A DNA stretch of 15,221 nucleotides from an uncultured Bordetella sp. (GTDB lineage Bacteria > Pseudomonadota > Gammaproteobacteria > Burkholderiales > Burkholderiaceae_B): NCBI GenBank assembly GCA_937881145.1, contig CALGFL010000128.1, positions 1-15,221 of the forward strand, read 5' to 3'. The translations under genes were made by a program, and so were the position numbers. Every line of letters starts with the position of its first letter. Positions within the stretch are counted from its first letter, which is position 1. The notes under the pieces are model-generated. The model had not been told where the DNA came from and made no database searches. It worked only from the letters and a program-made list of their open reading frames with translations. Shown here piece by piece: positions 1-8,987 of the stretch.

Positions 1-128
1 AGCTGCTCAAGACGCCTAACCTGGGCCGCAAGTCGCTCAACGAGATCAAGGAAGTCCTGGCCGCACGCGGCCTGACCCTGGGCATGAAGCTCGAGAACTG
101 GCCCCCCCTGGGCCTCGAGCGCCCGTAA
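1..128 (+). CDS. rpoA: RNA polymerase alpha subunit, C-terminal end (partial)
   Basis: The first 128 bases encode the last 41 residues of an RNA polymerase alpha subunit, reading in frame from base 3 to a TAA at 126-128. The visible segment contains the alpha-CTD helix-hairpin-helix signature ([14 protein letters not shown]) followed by [13 protein letters not shown], typical of the extreme C-terminus of beta- and gammaproteobacterial alpha. In the holoenzyme this domain binds UP elements and transcription activators. The rest of the gene lies upstream of the window. Its neighbour rplQ is downstream on the same strand, the usual end of the alpha ribosomal-protein operon. The identification is secure because both the motif and the rpoA-rplQ order agree. 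Confidence 0.96.
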   Translation, partial: LLKTPNLGRKSLNEIKEVLAARGLTLGMKLENWPPLGLERP

Positions 129-149
129 GCAGCAGAAGTAGCAGTGCAC

Positions 150-169
150 CGCGGCAAGCGATTGTCGCG
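150..169 (+). repeat. Short hairpin in the rpoA-rplQ spacer
   Basis: An 8-bp stem (150-157 with 162-169) closed by a GCGA loop at 158-161. One pair is G-T on the DNA and would be G-U in RNA, and the stem is otherwise perfect. GCGA is a GNRA-type tetraloop, so the transcript should fold well here. There is no T-run after it, so it is not an intrinsic terminator. It begins a series of inverted repeats in this spacer. Confidence 0.6.
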
Positions 170-170
170 A

Positions 171-245
171 GCCGAGGACCCCGGAGGAATCCGAAGCACA
201 GACGCGGAAGCGGCGAGCATCGGAATTCCGCAGGGCAGCCTCGGC
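171..245. repeat. 75-bp imperfect inverted repeat, REP-like candidate
   Basis: Perfect 7-bp outer arms, GCCGAGG (171-177) and CCTCGGC (239-245), enclose a further imperfect pairing. The stretch around 179-194 matches the reverse complement of 219-234 at about 11 of 16 positions. The inner right arm includes the palindrome CGGAATTCCG. No open reading frame or RNA gene explains it. It lies between two cotranscribed genes and would be part of the mRNA. It could be a dispersed intergenic repeat or a processing or stability element. Copy number cannot be judged from one window. Confidence 0.5.
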
Positions 246-301
246 GGCTAAAGAAAGATTGTTTTGCAGTTAGCATTAGCAAGCCCCTTTCCATCGGACC
301 G

Positions 302-316
302 CTGCCTAATAGGCAG
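302..316 (+). repeat. Small hairpin upstream of rplQ
   Basis: A perfect 6-bp inverted repeat, CTGCCT (302-307) and AGGCAG (311-316), with an AAT loop. A second perfect 6-bp hairpin follows at 337-342 and 350-355 (GATGAC/GTCATC, 7-nt loop). Both are in the leader immediately before the rplQ ribosome-binding site. The leader might affect L17 translation or mRNA processing, but this is inference only. Confidence 0.5.
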
Positions 317-383
317 ATAGAAGAGCCGAACAACCCGATGACCCAAAAAGTCATCATGTAGATTCAGAAAAAGGAAATACACC

Positions 384-773
384 ATGCGTCACGGTAATGG
401 TCTGCGCAAACTCAACCGCACCAGCAGCCACCGTCTTGCCATGTTCCGCAACATGGCCGTTTCGCTGATTCAGCACGAAGCGATCAAGACCACGCTGCCC
501 AAGGCGAAAGAACTACGCCGCGTCATCGAACCCCTGATCACCCTGGGCAAGCAGCCCACCCTGGCGAACAAGCGCCTGGCTTTCGCCCGCCTGCGCGATC
601 GCGATGCCGTCATCAAGCTGTTCGCCGAAATCGGTCCGCGCTACGCCACCCGCAACGGCGGCTACACCCGTGTGCTGAAGATGGGGTTCCGCCAGGGCGA
701 CAATGCTCCCATGGCCTTCATGGAACTGGTCGACCGTCCGGAACCCCAGGAAGCCGAAACCAGCGCCGAGTAA
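384..773 (+). CDS. rplQ: 50S ribosomal protein L17
   Basis: A 129-residue protein beginning [20 protein letters not shown], the highly conserved L17 N-terminus, followed by the family signature around [23 protein letters not shown]17 is a component of the large ribosomal subunit and lies near the peptide exit tunnel. Length is normal for betaproteobacteria. The ATG is preceded by AGGA at 372-375 with an 8-nt spacer, so the start is well supported. It is the last gene of the alpha operon after rpoA, and a strong intrinsic terminator follows 27 bp beyond the stop. The spacer to rpoA is long (255 bp) and structured. The short acidic C-terminal tail ([10 protein letters not shown]) is common in this order. 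Confidence 0.98.
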   Translation: MRHGNGLRKLNRTSSHRLAMFRNMAVSLIQHEAIKTTLPKAKELRRVIEPLITLGKQPTLANKRLAFARLRDRDAVIKLFAEIGPRYATRNGGYTRVLKMGFRQGDNAPMAFMELVDRPEPQEAETSAE

Positions 774-800
774 TCGCGCAAGGCAAGAGCAAAGCATGAG

Positions 801-834
801 ACGGGCCGGGTTGCATAACCCGGCCCGTTTTTTT
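801..834 (+). terminator. Intrinsic terminator of the rpoA-rplQ operon
   Basis: A perfect 12-bp GC-rich stem (801-812 with 817-828) with a GCAT loop leads into a run of seven T residues (828-834). This is a textbook Rho-independent terminator on the plus strand, 27 bp after the rplQ stop. It separates the ribosomal operon from the exported-protein gene downstream. Confidence 0.96.
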
Positions 835-861
835 GCAGAACGCCCGGCTTCGCGCGAAAAT
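833..861 (+). promoter_or_regulatory. Possible sigma70-type promoter for the exported-protein gene
   Basis: TTGCAG (833-838) and GAAAAT (856-861) are separated by 17 bp in an A/T-rich patch that stands out from the surrounding GC-rich DNA. The gene at 943 must have its own promoter because a strong terminator lies just upstream. Both hexamers are imperfect, and the first overlaps the terminator T-run, so the exact boxes are uncertain. Confidence 0.3.
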
Positions 862-942
862 AAAAAATATTCCAGGCCGCTCATCATCATCGGAACAGCG
901 TCGTGCAGTTGAACAGCGGCCGGCACCTGTGGGAGAAGAGCA

Positions 943-1371
943 ATGAAAAAACCGAGCGGTCGAATGGCTGGAACAGTGGCGGCGATGGCGCTTGCCGTCG
1001 CCGGGTTCATGACTACTGCGTACGCGCAGACGGACGGCCTGCCCACGATCTATTCGCGTGGCCAGATCAGCTATACGTCCGGCGGGGTGGGGCAGGACGA
1101 AGAGCAGGCATTCGAGCGCGAAGCGCCGAACTGGCCGCTGGCCTTGCAGTTCTCGGGCGTGGGCGGCGAATTCATCGCCGACGTGCACGTCAGCATCATC
1201 AAACGCGATGGCACGAAAGTGCTCGAAGCCGTCTCGCAAGGGCCGTTCATGCTGGTGAAGCTGCCGCCGGGGGTCTACACGCTGCACGTCGCGTACAAGC
1301 ATCAAGAGCAGCAAAAGAACGTCAATATTTCCGGACACGCCTCCGCGGCCTTTCGCTGGAACGTGCAATAG
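943..1371 (+). CDS. Small exported protein of unknown function, carboxypeptidase-regulatory-like fold
   Basis: A 142-residue protein with a clear Sec signal peptide: MKK start, hydrophobic core to about residue 24, and an AYA-Q cleavage site near residue 28. The mature part is about 114 residues with no cysteines and no transmembrane segment, so it is expected to be periplasmic. The segment GGEFIADVHVSIIKRDGT, followed by LVKLPPGVYTLHVAYKHQEQQKNVNIS, has the alternating strands and PPGVYTL turn typical of carboxypeptidase-regulatory-like or PEGA-type beta-sandwich domains. These bind or scaffold rather than catalyse. The ATG has a strong ribosome-binding site (GGGAG at 931-935, 7-nt spacer). 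It stands alone after a terminator and precedes cutA by 116 bp on the same strand. Its substrate or partner is unknown. The fold assignment is inference from pattern, not from a search. Confidence 0.85.
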   Translation: MKKPSGRMAGTVAAMALAVAGFMTTAYAQTDGLPTIYSRGQISYTSGGVGQDEEQAFEREAPNWPLALQFSGVGGEFIADVHVSIIKRDGTKVLEAVSQGPFMLVKLPPGVYTLHVAYKHQEQQKNVNISGHASAAFRWNVQ

Positions 1372-1379
1372 CGCACATG

Positions 1380-1405
1380 CCGCAGGGCATCGCCATGCCC
1401 TGCGG
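1380..1405 (+). repeat. Perfect 11-bp hairpin after the exported-protein gene
   Basis: CCGCAGGGCAT (1380-1390) and its exact reverse complement (1395-1405) flank a CGCC loop, starting eight bases after the stop codon. No T-run follows, so it is not a canonical terminator. It could protect the 3' end of the mRNA or assist Rho-dependent termination. Confidence 0.6.
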
Positions 1406-1445
1406 GATGCCGCGAGCCTGTCCACAGCCATGGTCTCAGCGGCCT

Positions 1446-1451
1446 TAGAAT
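1446..1451 (+). promoter_or_regulatory. Possible -10 box for cutA-dsbD
   Basis: TAGAAT matches the TATAAT consensus at five of six positions and lies 36 bp before the cutA ATG. A partial -35 match, TCCACA (1421-1426), is 19 bp upstream, which is longer than optimal. This is a weak prediction, supported mainly by position. Confidence 0.33.
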
Positions 1452-1487
1452 GAGGGCTTCGGCCTGATTGGGTTTTGGAAGCTGTCC

Positions 1488-1835
1488 ATGAGAACAAGCG
1501 AAAACGACGACGATGTCGTGCTGATATTGAGCAACGCGCCCGATGCCACGTTGGCCGAGCGCATTGCCACGGTCCTGGTCGACGGCGGCCTGGCGGCTTG
1601 CGTCAATATGGGCGCGCCCATGACATCGATCTATTCCTGGCAGGGCAAGGTCGAGCGGACCGAGGAAGTCCCCCTCGTGATCAAGACGACCCGCGCCCGG
1701 CAGGACGAAGTGGTGCAGGCCCTGGCCAAGCTCCATCCCTATGAAGTGCCGGAGGTGCTGGTGGTGGACACGCAGGACGGCCTGGATTCGTACCTCGATT
1801 GGGTGCGCCGGCAGACGCGGGTGCAATGGCATTGA
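1488..1835 (+). CDS. cutA: Divalent-cation tolerance protein CutA
   Basis: A 115-residue protein of the CutA1 family, small trimeric ferredoxin-like proteins that bind copper and other divalent metals and were first linked to copper tolerance in E. coli. Diagnostic motifs are all present: GLAACVN (34-40), SIYSWQGKVE (47-56), LVIKTT (63-68), HPYEVPEVLV (83-92) and the C-terminal SYLDWV (101-106). The length is normal. The ATG is preceded by GGAAG at 1477-1481 with a 6-nt spacer. The last 10 bp overlap the proposed dsbD start, so the two are probably cotranscribed and translationally coupled. The same cutA-dsbD adjacency occurs in E. coli. There is no signal peptide, so it is expected to be cytoplasmic. 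Confidence 0.96.
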   Translation: MRTSENDDDVVLILSNAPDATLAERIATVLVDGGLAACVNMGAPMTSIYSWQGKVERTEEVPLVIKTTRARQDEVVQALAKLHPYEVPEVLVVDTQDGLDSYLDWVRRQTRVQWH

Positions 1836-3871
1836 AATTGATGAAACGACTCGCGTGGCTGACCCTGTGCGTGCTGTGGCTGGCGCTATCGGGCTGGCGC
1901 GGCGCGGCGGCGCAGGGCGAATCCGACTTCTTGCCGCCCGAGCAGGCCTTCGTGCTGCAGGCGAAGATGGCCGCGCCGGACATGCTGGTGCTCCATTACC
2001 GCGTGGCGCCGGGCTATTACCTGTACCGCGAACGGTTTGCGCTGGCTGCCGCCGCCGGCCAAGCGCAATGGCTGGGCGCGGCGGTGTACCCCAAGGGCGA
2101 GATCAAGCACGATCCGGTCTTCGACCAGGACATGGAGGTCTATCACCACGATCTGGATGTCCGCGTGCCGCTCAAGCCGGGCGCGGCGGGGCCTTGGGTA
2201 CTGACCGTGACCAACCAGGGCTGCGCCGAGGCGGGCATCTGCTACCCGCCCATGGATCATGCCGTGGCTTTGAAGCCCGTTGCCGGCGGCTATGCCGTGG
2301 CGGGCGTGGATCTGCCGCGGGCGGGTGATGCGGACGCGTCGTCGCCGCCGGCAAGCGCGGGGGGCGTGTCCATGCCGCCGGCAAGCAGCGCGGGCAGTCT
2401 TGGCCTGTCGGCGCCCATGGCGCGTGGCGAGGGCATCGATACGCCGCAGGCTGCGCCATCCATCGCATCCGGCGCTTCCAACGACCCGTCTTCCGCGTCT
2501 GCTGCGGCGTCCGCGCGCGCCCCCGCCCTGGGCGCATTATTGCAGGCCGGCGATACCGGCCTGGCGCAAGCCCTGGGCGGTCTGGGCTGGCTCAAGACGG
2601 CAGGCGTGTTTCTGCTGCTGGGCCTGCTGCTGTCGTTCACGCCTTGCGTGTTGCCCATGATTCCCATCGTATCGGCCCTGGTGCTGGGCGGCGCGGCGCG
2701 GCCTTCGCGCTGGCGCGGCCTGGGACTGGCGGCGGCGTATGTGCTGGGCATGTCGGTGGTCTATACCGCGCTGGGCGTGGCGGCCGGCCTGTCCGGCGCC
2801 GGTCTGGCCGCCTGGCTGCAGACGCCCTGGGCGTTGGGCATATTCGCGTTGCTGCTTGCGCTGCTGGCCCTGGCCATGTTCGACGTCTATGTTTTCCAGG
2901 TGCCGACGCAGGCGCAGGCGGGCCTGAGCGCCTGGGCCAATCGCATGCCGGGCGGTCGCCATACGGGCGCCTTGATGATGGGCGCCGTGTCGGCGCTGAT
3001 CGTGGGGCCGTGCGTGGCTGCGCCGCTGGCGGGGGCTTTGCTCTACATCTCGCGCACGGGCGACGTGCTGCTGGGCGGCTCGGCGCTGTTCGCGCTGGCC
3101 TGGGGCATGGGCGTGCCGCTCCTGGCCGTGGGCGGCTCGGCGGGCGCCTTGCTGCCGCGCACGGGGCCGTGGATGGAGTCGATCAAGCGTCTTTTCGGCA
3201 TGCTTCTTCTGGCCACGGCCTGGTGGATGCTCACGCCGGTGCTGGCGGGCTGGACGCAGATGCTGGGCTGGGCGTTTCTTGCCATCGTGAGCGCCGTGAT
3301 GCTGCGTGCCTTCGATGCGTTGCCGGCCCAAGCCGGCGTGGGACGCCTGTTCGCCAAGGGCCTGGGAGTGCTGCTCGCGCTGGCGGGCCTGGTCTGGCTG
3401 GTGGGCGCGGCCAGCGGCGGGCGCGACGTGCTGCAGCCCTTGTCGCAACTGAGCGCGCCGGCGCGTCTGCAGGGATCGGCGCAGGCTGCAGGGCAAGCCG
3501 GCAAGGCGCGGCAGCCGGCGTTCACCGCCGTGCACAGCGTGGCCGAGCTCGATGCCGCGCTCGCCGGCAGCAGCAAGCCGGCCATGCTGGATTTCTACGC
3601 CGACTGGTGCGTGTCGTGCCGCGAGATGGAGCGCTATACCTTCAGCAATGCTTCTGTCGCCGCACGCATGGACCGCATGCTGCTGCTGCGCGCCGACGTC
3701 ACGGGCAACAACGCCGCCGATCGCGCGCTACTCAAGCGCTTCAGGCTTTTCGGTCCGCCGGGCATCGTTTTCTTCGCGCCTGGCGGGCGCGAACTGGCCG
3801 CGCGAGTCATCGGCTACCAGGATGCCGGGCGTTTTATTGCTACGCTGGACGTGGTCAAAGCAAGCAAATAG
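1826..3871 (+). CDS. dsbD: Thiol:disulfide interchange protein DsbD
   Basis: A 681-residue inner-membrane protein that carries electrons from cytoplasmic thioredoxin to periplasmic disulfide isomerases and cytochrome c maturation. Domains in order: signal peptide (1 to about 31, ending AAAQ); an N-terminal immunoglobulin-like domain with redox cysteines C133 and C139; an Ala/Ser/Pro linker (about 160-232); an eight-helix membrane domain with C274 (FTPCVLPMIP) and C396 (VGPCVAAP); and a C-terminal thioredoxin domain with WCVSC (C595, C598). Cysteine spacings of 6 and 122 equal those in E. coli DsbD. The chosen ATG overlaps cutA by 10 bp. An ATG at 1841 is possible, and a TTG at 1799 is unlikely. 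It converges with hemB, with only 20 bp between them. The linker is longer and lower in complexity than usual and contains a 13-bp direct repeat. Confidence 0.96.
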   Translation: MALKLMKRLAWLTLCVLWLALSGWRGAAAQGESDFLPPEQAFVLQAKMAAPDMLVLHYRVAPGYYLYRERFALAAAAGQAQWLGAAVYPKGEIKHDPVFDQDMEVYHHDLDVRVPLKPGAAGPWVLTVTNQGCAEAGICYPPMDHAVALKPVAGGYAVAGVDLPRAGDADASSPPASAGGVSMPPASSAGSLGLSAPMARGEGIDTPQAAPSIASGASNDPSSASAAASARAPALGALLQAGDTGLAQALGGLGWLKTAGVFLLLGLLLSFTPCVLPMIPIVSALVLGGAARPSRWRGLGLAAAYVLGMSVVYTALGVAAGLSGAGLAAWLQTPWALGIFALLLALLALAMFDVYVFQVPTQAQAGLSAWANRMPGGRHTGALMMGAVSALIVGPCVAAPLAGALLYISRTGDVLLGGSALFALAWGMGVPLLAVGGSAGALLPRTGPWMESIKRLFGMLLLATAWWMLTPVLAGWTQMLGWAFLAIVSAVMLRAFDALPAQAGVGRLFAKGLGVLLALAGLVWLVGAASGGRDVLQPLSQLSAPARLQGSAQAAGQAGKARQPAFTAVHSVAELDAALAGSSKPAMLDFYADWCVSCREMERYTFSNASVAARMDRMLLLRADVTGNNAADRALLKRFRLFGPPGIVFFAPGGRELAARVIGYQDAGRFIATLDVVKASK

Positions 3872-3891
3872 GCGCGACGTGAGCGACGTGC

Positions 3892-5525
<1,634 letters not shown>

Positions 5526-5661
5526 GTCGGATGCCTAGGTGGAGGGCGGATGAGGGGCTGCAGCGAAGTATTTCATCCCGAGGCAGCCGGGTATCCCCCA
5601 TTGTACGATTTGGCGCCTTGCGCTTGCGTGCCCGGCAGTTCGCCGTCAGCACGGCAGCGGT

Positions 5662-7791
5662 ATGCTGTCCCTCGACATGATGAGCCGTGCGTCTTCCCGC
5701 CCCGTCCCGCGTCAGATTTTGAGCGCGTTTTTCGAGCTCCTGGGCTCGATGCGTTTTGCCGTCAGCCTGCTGGGCATTCTCTGCGTAGCCAGCATCGTGG
5801 GCACGGTGCTGCCGCAGAACAGCCCCGACAGTTCCTACATCGACCAGTTCGGCCCGTTCTGGTTCGAGGTGTTCGACCGTTTCTCGCTGTGGCGCGTCTA
5901 TAACAGCGGCTGGTTCCTGCTGATCATGGCCTTTCTGATCGTGTCCACCTCGATCTGCCTCACGCGCAATGCGCCACGCATGCTGCGCGATGCCCGGTCT
6001 TTTCGCGAGTATGCGCGCGCCGACAGCCTGCGCGCTTTTCCGCATCGCTTCGAAACGCGCTACGCCATGGCGACGGAGCCTGCCGCCCAGGCCCTGTGCA
6101 AGCTGTTCAAGAGCCAGGGCTACGCCGTGCGCGTGCGCCGCGACGCGGCCGGACTGATGGTGGCGGCCAAGAAGGGCAGCGCCAACCACTTGGGCTATAT
6201 CTGCGCGCACGCGGCAATGATCATCATCTGCCTGGGCGGACTGGTCGACAGCGACATGTCGCTGCGCATGCAGATGTGGCTGGGCGGCAAGCAGCCCGTG
6301 GTGGGCAACATGATGATCGCCGACGTGCCGGCCAGCGGCCGGCTGTCGCCGCGCAATCCGAGCTTTCGCGGCAATATCCTGGTGCCCGAGGGGGGGCAGA
6401 CGTCTTCGGCGGTGGTGACGGTGGGCGACGGCGCGCTGGTGCAGCCGCTGCCCTTTACGCTGCGGCTCAAGCATTTTGTGGTGGACTATTACTCCACCGG
6501 CATGCCCAGCCGTTTCGCCAGCCAGGTCGAAGTCACCGATCCGGCGACCGGCAAGCACTTTCCCGCCACCATCGAAGTCAATCATCCGCTGCGCTACAAG
6601 GGCATCACGGTGTACCAGTCGAGCTTCGACGACGGCGGCAGCCACGTGACGCTGGCGGCCTACCCCCTGAAGGGCGTGCTGGCGCAGGGCGCCACGGTGC
6701 AGGGCACGATAGGCAAATCGCTGGCGGTGGACCCCGCCGCCGCCGGCGCGGCCGTGGCGCAGCAGGGCGGCCATGCGCCGCCCGATACGCTGCATATGGA
6801 TCTGGCCGCGCTGCGCGTCATCAATGTCGAGAACATGTCGGGCGGCGCGCCGGTCGGTCACGAATCGCTGGGCAAAGAGCTGGCTTCGGTCACCGGCAGC
6901 GCCGCCGGCAAGAAGAACGAAAACCTGCGCAACATCGGCCCCAGCATCGAATACCGCTTGACCGACGCAGCCGGGCAGTCGCACATGTTCCGCAATTACA
7001 TGGCCCCCGTCACGCTGGACGGCGCATCGGTTTTCCTGGTCGGCGTGCAGGGCGACGACGGTGCGTATCGCTACGTGCGCGTTCCCGCGGACGCGCAGGG
7101 CGCCATGGCGGGATTCGCGCGCCTGCGCGCGGCCCTGGCCGATCCCGCGATGCGGCGCGCCGCCGCGCAGCGCTTCGCAGCCGCCGGCACGTCGTCGCCG
7201 GCCGATGCGACGGCCTTGCAAGCCGCCGCCCAGCACGCGCTCGACACCTTTGCGGGCGGCGGCCTGCAAGGCGTGGCCGACGTGCTGCAAGCCAACACGC
7301 CGTCCGGTCAACTCAAGCACGCAGCCGACATGGTGGTGCGCCTGATCGGGGCCAGCATGGCCGAACTGAACGACCTGGCGCGCCAGCGCGACGGCCTGCC
7401 TGCCGCGCCGCGCACCCAAGCGCAGGCCCGGTGGACGCGCCTGGCCGTCGCGGCCTTGTCGGACCTGGCGCGCTATCCGGCGCCGGTCATCTACGAACTG
7501 GACGATTTCAAACAGGTGCAGGCCAGCGTCTTTCAAATCACGCGCAACCCCGGCGAATATGGCGTTGTACTGGGCGCGCTGCTGCTGATCACCGGCATCT
7601 TCACCATGTTCTACCTGCGCGACCGGCGCATCTGGGCCTGGGTGCAGCCCGCCGAGGGCGGCAGCACGGTGCTGGCCGCGATGACCACGCAGCGGCGTAC
7701 ACTCGACTTCGACCAGGAGTTCGAGCGGCTGCGCGCGGCCGCCACGACGGCGGACCCGGCACCGCATGCTCACAAGCGAGGGCAAGCATGA
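5662..7791 (+). CDS. resB: System II cytochrome c biogenesis protein ResB (Ccs1)
   Basis: A 709-residue membrane protein that works with CcsB/CcsA to move heme across the inner membrane and attach it to CXXCH motifs of apocytochromes c. Visible architecture: TM1 (about 31-50, MRFAVSLLGILCVASIVGTV), TM2 (about 83-100), TM3 (about 176-195, containing H176 and H183), a large periplasmic domain with the conserved HPLRYKGITVYQSSF segment, and TM4 (about 633-655) followed by a basic RDRR motif. Residues about 480-560 form an Ala-rich helical insert. The ATG at 5662 has a poor ribosome-binding site, and tandem ATGs at 5677 and 5680 are alternatives. The stop overlaps the ccsB start (ATGA, 7788-7791). 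Neighbouring dsbD probably supplies the reductant. Confidence 0.95.
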   Translation: MLSLDMMSRASSRPVPRQILSAFFELLGSMRFAVSLLGILCVASIVGTVLPQNSPDSSYIDQFGPFWFEVFDRFSLWRVYNSGWFLLIMAFLIVSTSICLTRNAPRMLRDARSFREYARADSLRAFPHRFETRYAMATEPAAQALCKLFKSQGYAVRVRRDAAGLMVAAKKGSANHLGYICAHAAMIIICLGGLVDSDMSLRMQMWLGGKQPVVGNMMIADVPASGRLSPRNPSFRGNILVPEGGQTSSAVVTVGDGALVQPLPFTLRLKHFVVDYYSTGMPSRFASQVEVTDPATGKHFPATIEVNHPLRYKGITVYQSSFDDGGSHVTLAAYPLKGVLAQGATVQGTIGKSLAVDPAAAGAAVAQQGGHAPPDTLHMDLAALRVINVENMSGGAPVGHESLGKELASVTGSAAGKKNENLRNIGPSIEYRLTDAAGQSHMFRNYMAPVTLDGASVFLVGVQGDDGAYRYVRVPADAQGAMAGFARLRAALADPAMRRAAAQRFAAAGTSSPADATALQAAAQHALDTFAGGGLQGVADVLQANTPSGQLKHAADMVVRLIGASMAELNDLARQRDGLPAAPRTQAQARWTRLAVAALSDLARYPAPVIYELDDFKQVQASVFQITRNPGEYGVVLGALLLITGIFTMFYLRDRRIWAWVQPAEGGSTVLAAMTTQRRTLDFDQEFERLRAAATTADPAPHAHKRGQA

Positions 7792-8972
7792 CCACCGACT
7801 CTTCGACTTCGTCCTCCCTTTGGCCGGTCGTGCCGCTCGCCAGCGGCGACGGCCGCCCGCATCGCGGCCGCCCCGACATTTCCGACATCGTGTTCTTCCT
7901 GGCGCTCGCGGCCGGCGCGGGCTGGACGCTCGCGCACCACGGCAGCTCGATGGACTACTACGAGAAGCTCATCCTGTGCGCCGGCGTGCCGGTGCTGACC
8001 TGGCTGGGCTGGCTGTGGCGCCCGCTGCGCGTGCTCCTGATCGCCTGCGGCCTGGCCGCGGGCCTGGCCGTCGCGCTCTACGGCCACGACCTGTCGCGCG
8101 CCGAGCACGACCTCCTGCTCAAGTACCTCCTGTCCTCGCAGTCGGCCATCCTGTGGATGAGCGCGCTCTTCATCCTGGCCACGGTCTGCTACTGGCTGGG
8201 CTTCTTCAGTCCGACCTGCGCGTGGCTGGGCACGGCCTGCACCTGGGGCGCCGTCTTCGCAGGCCTGACCGGCATGCTGGTGCGCTGGCGCGAGAGCCAT
8301 CTCATGGGCCCCGGCCTGGGCCACATTCCGGTGAGCAACCTGTACGAAGTCTTCGTGCTGTTCTCGCTCATCACCGCGCTCTTCTACCTGTACTACGAGC
8401 GCCGCTACGCCACGCGCGCGCTGGGCGGCTTCGTGCTGCTGGTGATCTCGGCGGCCATCGGCTTTCTGCTCTGGTATGCGCTCACGCGCGATGCCTGGCA
8501 GATACAGCCTTTGATACCAGCCCTGCAAAGCTGGTGGATGAAGCTGCACGTGCCGGCCAACTTCATCGGCTACAGCTCGTTCTCGCTATCGGCCATGGTG
8601 GCCTGCGCCTACCTGGTCAGGCAGCACTTCCCCAATGGCCGCCTGGCCCGCGCGCTGCCCGCGCCGCAAGTGCTCGACGACCTCATGTACCGCTCCATCG
8701 CGGTGGGCTTCGCCTTCTTTACCGTGGCCACGGTGCTGGGGGCGCTCTGGGCCGCCGATGCCTGGGGCACCTATTGGCAATGGGACCCGAAGGAAACCTG
8801 GGCCCTGATCGTGTGGCTGAACTACGCCGCCTGGCTGCACATGAGACTGATGAAAGGCCTGCGCGGCAGCATGGCCGCCTGGTGGGCGCTGGTAGGCCTC
8901 TTGGTGACCACCTTCGCCTTCCTGGGCGTGAACATGTTCCTGTCAGGGCTGCATTCGTACGGCGGGCTGTAA
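7788..8972 (+). CDS. ccsB: System II cytochrome c synthetase subunit CcsB/CcsA
   Basis: A 394-residue polytopic membrane protein of the heme-handling family, the catalytic partner of ResB in heme ligation. The tryptophan-rich WWD motif is complete (WGTYWQWDPKETW, from W326) and is flanked by conserved histidines H254 (KLHVPAN) and H389 (LHSYGGL at the extreme C-terminus), which are expected heme ligands on the periplasmic side. About eight hydrophobic segments are visible, together with the family segment GHIPVSNLYEVFV before the sixth. The same reading frame stays open far upstream inside resB, but the ATG overlapping the resB stop by 4 bp is the sensible start. A Ser/Thr-rich N-terminal stretch of about 30 residues precedes the first membrane helix. 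The gene ends in a structured convergent intergenic region shared with lysA. Confidence 0.96.
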   Translation: MTTDSSTSSSLWPVVPLASGDGRPHRGRPDISDIVFFLALAAGAGWTLAHHGSSMDYYEKLILCAGVPVLTWLGWLWRPLRVLLIACGLAAGLAVALYGHDLSRAEHDLLLKYLLSSQSAILWMSALFILATVCYWLGFFSPTCAWLGTACTWGAVFAGLTGMLVRWRESHLMGPGLGHIPVSNLYEVFVLFSLITALFYLYYERRYATRALGGFVLLVISAAIGFLLWYALTRDAWQIQPLIPALQSWWMKLHVPANFIGYSSFSLSAMVACAYLVRQHFPNGRLARALPAPQVLDDLMYRSIAVGFAFFTVATVLGALWAADAWGTYWQWDPKETWALIVWLNYAAWLHMRLMKGLRGSMAAWWALVGLLVTTFAFLGVNMFLSGLHSYGGL

Positions 8973-8987
8973 TTAAGCCCCGATGTA

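Noticed and set aside
46..357. A 103-codon minus-strand open frame covering the rpoA-rplQ spacer
   Set aside because: It runs antisense into rpoA, lacks a ribosome-binding site and has no recognisable motif. The inverted repeats explain the region better.
1380..1405. The hairpin after the exported-protein gene as an intrinsic terminator
   Set aside because: The stem is perfect but no T-run follows. It is kept only as a hairpin.
1419..1427. TGTCCACAG resembles a DnaA box
   Set aside because: It is a single imperfect match with no cluster of boxes, no AT-rich unwinding region and no origin-linked genes nearby.
6096..7787. The ccsB frame remains open for 564 codons upstream, suggesting a giant fusion protein
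   Set aside because: The upstream part is an out-of-frame reading of resB. The ATG overlapping the resB stop gives the normal family length and N-terminus.
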